Below, one piece after another: positions 36,301 through 45,300 of a stretch of DNA of 64,000 bases. The notes under the pieces are model-generated. The model searched no databases. It saw only the letters and a list, made by a program, of their open reading frames with translations, and was not told the origin of the DNA. Made by a program: the position numbers and the translations under genes. Source of the DNA: Gnetum montanum (Eukaryota > Streptophyta > Gnetopsida > Gnetales > Gnetaceae). Each line of letters starts with the position of its first letter. Position 1 is the stretch's first letter. The stretch lies in the NCBI GenBank assembly GCA_015680685.1, contig MNCI01027521.1, positions 160,369 through 224,368 on the forward strand, read 5' to 3'.

Positions 36301-39300
36301 AAAACAATGTCCAAGTACAAAGTAGTTGGCCTCTCGAGAAAACTCCCAATCAAAATAATAATTCCCATGAAAAGGTTCATCTCTTATCCTAACATGATAA
36401 CAATAATTATTTATCTACCATGGCAAAGTCTTGCAAATTCATAGTTGGCCTCTCAGACATAAAACTCCTTTTTAACTATTATGACGAGAGAGAAAAAAAA
36501 CATGACTAAGAGAGCTTCCCCTTACTATTATGATGACAAAATTATTTTAATGTGACCAAGAAGGACTCTCTTGGACAAGGTTGGTAGTTGGCCTCTAGGC
36601 CAAAAAGAATTGCAAAGCCATTTTAAGAGAAAGTCTTACAACCCACCAAACTCATAGTGACGAATCTAGCTATCAAGAAGGACACAAACATAGACTTTAA
36701 GAAGGGAGTGCCTTGTATAAAATAGTGAAATCTAAAGGAAGAAAAGATATCACTATTTAAAAATAGATTGGTCATAAAAGGACATTGGGATTTAAACTTA
36801 TATGTAAATGATAGTTGAAATCAAATAAGAAGTTATATCAAAAAGATAGGGAAGGACATCCTTGGGGTCTCAAAAGAAAATAAGTATATTCAAAATGAAA
36901 TATAGTGGTGAAGTGAGAAAGTTCAACAAAAAAATTTGAGATAAGAAGAAGTATTTAAAGGAATGGCAGCAGAGTAGAAGATACAAAGACTTTAAAAGAT
37001 ACAAGTAGCAAAGTATGTGGTAAAGAAGATAATAAGCAAGGCTAAACTTAGCACTTTCAATTCCTTTTATGAGAAGTTAGGAACTAAAGAGGGTGAAAAG
37101 TTGATTTACAAGCAAGCCAAGACTTTGACCATATTAAATGCATCAAGTCTCATAAAAAATGACTTTGTTCTCATACAAGGAAATCTTGAAGCTATAGAAA
37201 ATCTATTTCCAAGCACTGCTCACAAATTCCCTTAAGATGAAGTTGAAGACATTGAATCAAATGTAGCAATGACAAACTATGTATATGCCTTTGAAGTAAC
37301 ATAAGTGTTTATAAGGATGAATAACAATTAAGCAATAGGACCAAATGGTATTCCCATAGGGATATGGAAGTCGATAGAAGATATAAGGATCACTTAGTTG
37401 ATAAATTTATTCAACAAAATCTAAGAGGATAGGAAAATGTTGGATGATTGGAGGATAAGCACTATAGTACCCATCTAATCGAACAAGGAATATATCCAAA
37501 ATTAGAGAGACATCAACCTTAGGAGTTGTACTATGAAGTCATGGGAAAGAGTTATAGAACAATGCTTAAGGCAAGAATCAAATATTTTTTGAGAATCAGT
37601 TTGGTTTTCTGCCTAGAAGATAAACTATAGAATCTTGATACAAAAACTTAGGTATAAGAAGAAGAATATAATTTTCTTTGACTTAAAGAAAGCTTATGAT
37701 AGAGTTTCCTGAGACATTATTTGATGAACATCAAAAGGAAGGATGTTCCTATTAGGTACATAAAGGTTGTTCAATATATGCATGATGAAGAAGTAATCCA
37801 AGTAACACTTTTTATGGAGACACTTCAAACTTTCCTATGAAGGTAGGGCTGCACCAAGGATCTACTCTAAACCTTTATTTGTTTGTCATTGTTATTATCC
37901 TAGAAATCCCAAGTTACAGGTTCACTTCCAATGAGCAATCCTAAATCATAGATTTTTTTAAAAAAAATCCATAAAACAAATTCTAAGATTGCCCTATTCA
38001 ATAGGTCCAAGACGGCCTCAATGGATGAAAGTAAAAAATCCAATTTAGTTTGCTTATTGATGAGCACACTAAAGATATTCAAGATAATATCCCTTGGTGT
38101 ATACTCTTTGTCTTTCTTTTTTTTTCGAGATAGAGAATGTTAGGGAAACAAATTATTGAAAGGAAATCTGTACAAACGGTTTACACAAGAAATAGGCAAG
38201 ATGGACCCTGCCCTTGAAGAGGGGGAACTTCTTGGCCACAACACCATGAGGGCAACCCCACAAGCCCAATGCGACCGCACCGAACCTGCACCGCAAAACA
38301 CCAACAAAGAAACCCCAACGAACACACATGCCAGGGGGTTAAACATCACTGCACCCCACAGTGCCGCCCACGTGCTCTCACAATTTATGCTCAAAGTAAC
38401 ATATGGGCACTACTCTTCCTCCAACCACTACCGCATGCTCTACTCGTGCACCCTATCTAGTTGGCGTTGTTGCTGCACCTCCTCCACCTACTCCCAAGCC
38501 CGCTACACGTGCTCCATTTGCTCCCTTTCCCTCCGATTGAGCTCCTCCTTCTACAGCTCCACCTGAACCTAGTCACGCAACTCATCCACCAATCTTTCCC
38601 TAGAGCTCTCCACCTACAAATCCTGCTACCTAAGCAACTCCTGTTTCCATTCACGGAATCGAGACTCCAAGTCGACCTACGCCCATTGGAAGGCCTCCTC
38701 CCAACGGGCCTCCCAAGCCTGCTACTCTTCAACTCTAGCCTTGGCCACCACCTCCTCCACAACCCTGGCCAACTCCGCGACGAGCACCAAAGCCCCACTC
38801 GAACCCATGCCAACCGAAAGCACCTCTACCATGGCCATCAAAGTTGGAGCCGACACCCCCCGCCACTTGCCCTGCTTCCTAGAATACACCACCACAACTT
38901 TCGTGGCAGCCCCTAACTGAGAAGGTCTAGGGATATCTTGCATCGGCCACCCAGCAGCCACACCCCGCCAAAGGGCCAAGATGAGCCCAGAATGTCATCC
39001 CCTCTTCTACTACTGCAAGATTTCGACGAAAAAACAAGGCAAGTTGACCTTGAGCCCAAGTTTCATGCATTTCAAGAAGTCAAAGTGTGTGGCTTGCAAC
39101 TTGGAGCCATTGCCAAACTAGATGAAAAATCTATCAACTAGCTCAGTAGCCCAGCCCTAGATCGACATCAAGGCAAACTTGGGTACCTGCCCACTCATTG
39201 TACATGGCACCACTCCAGGAAAGAACGGCTCGGCATCCTAGAGCCCTCAAGCCGAGGGAAGAATAATTTCTCCAACCGCTTGGGTTCCCAAGTAAGTAGC

Positions 39301-42300
39301 CAATGTTGTCTCAGTTAACGTGATCTCAACCCCCAAAATTTTGTCTTGTTGGCCCACCAGTTAGAGAAGAAAGTGTCATCAGGGAGGGTCAAGTCGCCCT
39401 CTAACCGCGGAAGAATCTCAACCCAACCGCACTATTCAACCAAACACCAGAGCTCCCTATGCACACAGAACACCGTGCAGGCCAACTCGTATGTCAACGT
39501 GATCCCCACGACCACAACAATTTCCCTCCATGCTTTCTCCATTAGGATAACAACCTGCACAGGGTCAAGGACACGCTATTGTCGAAAAACTTTATTTTTC
39601 GTAGCTTCCACGCCTCCCATAAAAGCAGCGTGACTTTTGAATCACTCGTTAGCAGTGCCGATGCATGCCAACCCACCACCCACCATGTGTCCTGCATGTA
39701 AGGGCACAAAAACATGAAATGGAGCACGATCTTGGGCCCACCGTTACACAAGAGGCAATTCATGTCGATGTTGAGGTCATGTCTTTCTAATTATGTGCAT
39801 ACGGGCAAGGCGTTACTCTCAATAAGCCAAAGGAACACTTTGATTTTCTCCAACAATCTCCTATGCCAAACCTGCTTCTAGCCATGGACCCGTAGGTATA
39901 CCGATTTTATGAGCTAGTGCAACATCTTCCCCAACCATCCTCGTGCCAGCTTGTGGTGTGCATGCATGCAAAACGTCCTCCAAGGCCTAGAATCACGTGC
40001 CTCCATTTACCACCTGTCATATTTCCATCGTATGACGTGAATCCACTGTGCAGTCCCATCTCCTTGCTAGGTCAACCATAATAGTGGTCGTTGTCCCATC
40101 ATCAGCTCGTCTTCAAATTTGAAAATGCCCAAGCCCCCCACCTCCCGAGGGCAGACAATCCTATCCCATCCGACAAGATGTAATTTACTCCCCCCTCTAC
40201 CCCCTGACCAAACAAAATTTCAGATTAGCTAATTGATATTCTGGATCACAACCTACAAGGGGCTAGTAATAGCAGCCAGAAAATGTGCCATCGTCACAAG
40301 CACCCCAAACACTAGCACTAGTTTCTGAGTGAGAAAGGGGTTAGCTCAATGGCCCAACCAACCCTCAATTTTTTGAAGGACCACAATCCAAGAAGCACAC
40401 CACCCCCAAGCAAATAATGGGACCCCAAGGTACGAATCCTGGGATGACCCTAGGAGAAACCCTAGCACTTGCATGATCCAACACCTTATCCACAAGTCCA
40501 CATTAAGGAAGTGGACCAAGGACTTCTCCTAATTAATCACTAGGCCAATCTCCCCCACCATAGACACAAGCGCCTGGTTAATTTTTTGCGCCTGGGTCAC
40601 CCCAACCCAGCTGAGAAGCATCATGTCATCAACGTAATGCTCCACTAGGCACTCCACCCCTACGACCTCCAGCCCTCGCACCCCCGCAGCCTTGCAATAG
40701 TATTTTAGCAAGTCCATGACAATAACAAAGAGCAACAACGAAAGGGCATCCCCTTGCCTTGAACCTTGTTTGGGGGAAGAAAAACCCCACAGTTTACCCC
40801 CCACGTCAAAGGAGAAAGAGGCCAGCTCCTACATTTGGATGCACAAGTGCACAAAGGTAGGATCAAAGCACTTCTGCAACATAATGGTAGCAAGCACCTC
40901 CCAGCTAACCGTATCATATGCCTTCGTAATGTCCAATTTAAGACACACTCCAAGGAATTTCAAGATTCGTAGCGAGTGCACAATTTCCTACATAAGAATC
41001 ACCTAGTCTTGTAAGAACCGCCCCTGAACAAACGTCGCTTGGTGCCCATCGACAACTTTTGGCATGAATAGGACCAACCGACGAACGATCCACTTAGAGA
41101 AGATTTTAATCAACTCATTAATAATGTGCAGGTGAAGAGGTGTCAACCCACATGGGGATGCAGACAATTTTAGAACAATTAATCTCTTGATGCACCTGGC
41201 GTTTAGCCAACATCGGGTTGAAAGCATCAAGGACATCGGGCCCCACAATATCAATAAACTCCTTAAAGAAATCAGCATTCTAGCCATCCAGCCTCGACGT
41301 TTTACCCCCCGACATGGATCTAATGGCCTCTTTTAACTCCTACAGGGTGAACAGCCCCAACAACCAAGCATTGTCCCCTTCATCCAACATTGGCAAGACC
41401 TGCACAAAGATTGGCAACATAAGCTGCTTTGCCCAAATTGTGCTCCAATAGTTAGCCAGCAGCCAGGCCACCATTTCAGGATCATCCACCTGGGATCCGT
41501 CAACCATCATAGTAAGGGGGTGCTGGTTCAAACCACAAGACTTAGCAACCGCAAAGAAAAATTTCGTCTGTCAGTCACCTTCCCTAAGCCACCTGACCCA
41601 CAAGTGCTGCCACCAATAGGTTTCCTCTTCTAGGTCCAACACCTACAGCTATGCCAGAACCCCCACTTCTTCATCCTGCAAGTCCTCTCCTAACTCTTGC
41701 TAGGCCTGAATTAAGACCAACTGGGATTGAAGGTCCCTATGGCCCAACCAGAACGAAAATTTATCCTACATGACCAAGGATCAAATAGCCCACTTCGAGT
41801 GGAGGAGGCCATCATGCAAAAAGTTCCTAAGATCCTCCTATCCCCCTAGTAGTCCGCCGAGATATCTTTCACCAAGGGGCACAACCATGGTTTGAGCAGC
41901 CATGAAACTTCAAACCTAAAAGGTCAAGGTGACCATTTCTAGGGAGTCCCCAGGCAACAAAGGATCAACCGATGATCTGAAGCTTGCCGCTCCTTACCGA
42001 AAACCGGCACATCCAATCACAGTAGAAGCTCCGAGCTAATCCAAACCCAATCAATCCTAGAGAGAACCTGTTCAGCCCCCCTACATCTGTTACTCCACAT
42101 AAATTGACAATTCGTGATCTCCAAGTCAACCAACAAGTGCAACACCAAAAAGTTCTGAAATTCCTGGGCCCTTGGGGGGCTAGTGCAGTCTATTCCTGAT
42201 TTTTCCCAAGGGTAAAGCTGTTGGTTGAAATCACCCACAATGAGCCAGGCTTGCTAATTCGGGATCAACACTGACACCCTCTCCAACTCCAACAACCAAA

Positions 42301-45300
42301 GTTCCTAGGCTTGGGAACCATAAAAGTTCATCAACCAAAGGCTTTGGGATGGTATGTAAATGGTAATACTCCATTATGACGAATCAATCATCAAAACCTC
42401 CCAATATGGCCAAACCCCTCGCATGCCCCTGACACAACCTCAAGTGCAGATTCCAACCCACCCATTGCAAGTGGAATGTTTCTAAAGCCTGCAATTTACT
42501 TTCCTATAGGCAAACAATGTCGCAATCCTCACTTTGCACAATCTCCCATAGGGTTTTTCTTTTATAAGGCATACCTTGTCCCCTACAATTCCATAAAAGG
42601 ATCTTCATGTGTTACCAGTGGAACGTCGCTAGTAGACCTCTTTCAAGGTCTGTTGTATACCCAAGTCAATACTCCTTGTCTGTTTGTCTCGTGATATCAA
42701 ACCAGACAAGCAGCCTAGCTTGCCCCCTCCAGTGAAACCAGAAAACTACCAAAATCTTCCACAAGTGGAGGAGTCGAAACCAACATTCATGGCTTAGAAC
42801 TCCCCCAAACCACATTAACAAAATCGCCCAGCAAGGGGAGCTCGACCCCCAACTTAGTGGGCATGACAGAAGGCAGGGTAGTGGGAGACAAGCTACGTGC
42901 TCCCCTAGGCACCACCTAGGGCACAAAAGGGCTGGCAGGCAAAGCCAGCACCCTCCCCACCAAAGCCCAATCCCCGCCTAGAGGGTCCACCTCTAGGCAA
43001 CACACAAGAGCCTTGGCCCATCACTACCCCAAACCCCGAAACTTGCATTTGACCTCGCAATGGGCATTTTTCCCACCCAGGAAGCACCCCTACCAGGCCA
43101 ACGCAATAACCTCCACTAGTTGCTCCTCCTCCAAGTTCTCAAATTCTACCCATAGTCATTCGTTGCCCCCTGCCAACTCGAGCACCACCTCCTTGACCAA
43201 GTCCTTGGATGACAAGGTCTACCAAACACAGAATCGAGCAAAACCCATGTACTCCATCGACAATGTAAGCTTATCAAAGGAGATAAACTCCCCAAAAAAA
43301 CTAGTAATCTTCTACAAAAACTCCAAATTCCACATTTCCCAAGGAATCCTGGAAATGCAAACCCAAACCAGCGCACGAGAGAATAGGTCAACTCCTAATG
43401 AGACCCCGGTCGCCAGTGTGTAAGTGCCAACCCCCTAGCACCGTAAAACCATGCCCCTCCCCCCAAAGAGGACCACATCCTGCTCCTCCATGCTCTTAAA
43501 AATGAACAAGAGCAAGTTGTCCAACAAACTACGCACCTCTACCTCCCTAATCCCCCAAACCTCCACCATCCACTTGTGGATAAGGTCTAGCTTAGGTTGG
43601 GCCACAAATGACACAAAACACCCAATCAGGCTACACTCCATGGTCCAAAACCCCTCGTCCAGAGATCCACTCACCCGCAACCTATCACATCGTCCAAGCC
43701 AAAGCAAGCCTCAATACCTTCGTCCGCAACACCAGAACAACCTGCAGCACCTGTGCTCCCCATCAAGCTATTGTCAACCCCAAGGTCCCACCCCCCCCCC
43801 TTGACACCGCCGTATGCAGTCTCCCGCCCTAGCACCCGCACCGTCCCCAACCTCGACTCCAGTTCCCATTCTTCCTTCCTTCGGTGTATACTCTTTGTTA
43901 ATAATATTGTTTTGGTGGATAAAACTAAAAAAGTCCTAGCTACAAAAAAGGAGATGTAGAGAAATAGCTTATGGCATGTTTGGTTGGTTAAATCTAGAGA
44001 TGTTGAATCCTTGTAAATGTTAAATCTAAAAATTCATGAATCTTAACCAATTCCACATTTGAAAGTGAAATCTAGAAAGAACCCAAAAAATCCCAAAGAA
44101 TTTAGTGCATCAAATGAGTCCAACACGAATCGCACGATTTATCTTCATGGAACTACACAAAACCAATCAAAGTTTTTAATGTAAAAATTAGAAATTACAA
44201 ATTCAGCATCTTAGGACTCATGTAATCAAACAAGCCCTCAAAATTAAAGGAGTTGAGGATTAATATAAGTAAAATAAAATGCATGGCATGCACTTTTAGT
44301 AGAAAAGTGAATACTAAAGATTTGAATCTAAAACCAAGAAGTTACTTAATATAAGCGATTCAAATACTTAGGGTCACTTGTTCAAAAGGATAGTAAAATT
44401 AACAATGATTTGACAAACAAAATTGATGCACGATAGAAGCAATGACAGAAAACTAGAAATGTACTTTGTGATCAAAATCAAAGAAGTTGAGGATTAATAT
44501 AAGTAAAATGGAATGCATGGAATGTACTTTTAGTGAAAAAGCAAGTAATGAAGATTTGAATCTAAAACCAAGAAGTTACTCAATATAAATAATTCAGATA
44601 CTTGGGGTCACTTATTCAAATGGATAGTAAGATTAACAATGATTTGACAAACAGAATTGATGTATAATGGAATAAATGACAGAAAGCTAGACGTGTTGTG
44701 TGATCAAGGAATCTCTAGGTCCATACTAGCTTGAAGGGTAAGTTCTACTGAAACTGAATTTTTACATACACCCATTAGGACTCTCTTAAATCTATTGGAC
44801 AAAGCAACTTCAAAATTCCTTTTATGCCTACTAGAATCAAAGTTGAGACATGAGATTCTATGCCAATGCTCTTACCACTAACCTAATAACTCATTGTTTC
44901 TCAAACCATCATTTCACAGTTTTTGAATATTTCTAACAAATTAACCTACCAATAACCCCCCCTTCCCCCAAGAGACAACCAGGCACAAATAGATACATCG
45001 TATAGATTTAGGCAAAGTTAAACAATAGCTTTCGCTTTCCTCTTTCATTTATAGCTCCAACCTCCAAGTATCAGTGTTTTAGAATTTGGCAAATATTAGC
45101 CATTTCTGCAAATATTCTCCAAATAGTCACATTACTAAATAACAACTATTCGGCTCCAAGTTCTTTGAAAAATCACCAAATGTTGACAAATATTGGCAAT
45201 TGCTGAAATGTACCAAAAAATTGCCAATATTGGCAAATTCAAAATCATTATTCTAATATACTCCAAAACAAGCTTTACATCAACTTTAGATTTGGTATAG

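Larger units (their letters stand above)
38112..43882 (-). mobile_element. L1-type LINE, near full length, inserted in an RTE
   Basis: The target duplication GGTGTATACTCTTTGT is at 38096-38111 and 43883-43898. The T-rich plus-strand left end is the minus-strand poly(A). Same order as the 13-19-kb LINE: ORF1, endonuclease, RT, zinc-binding tail, extension, coiled coil, decayed J-like module. The C/G-rich composition contrasts with the host intron. Sense to ABCA, within intron 1. Confidence 0.93.
43899..44760 (+). mobile_element. RTE-type LINE, continuation after the inserted LINE
   Basis: Resumes as [14 protein letters not shown] (FADD with two substitutions), then, after a small insertion and a tandem duplication, [18 protein letters not shown] and SLKGKFY, matching LKGKFYRT of the neighbouring RTE. 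No (GAT)n tail is visible, so the 3' end is lost. Confidence 0.75.

Noticed and set aside
38156-38916. Plus-strand ORFs rich in Leu, Pro and His
   Set aside because: Complement of the LINE coiled coil; low complexity and no start context.
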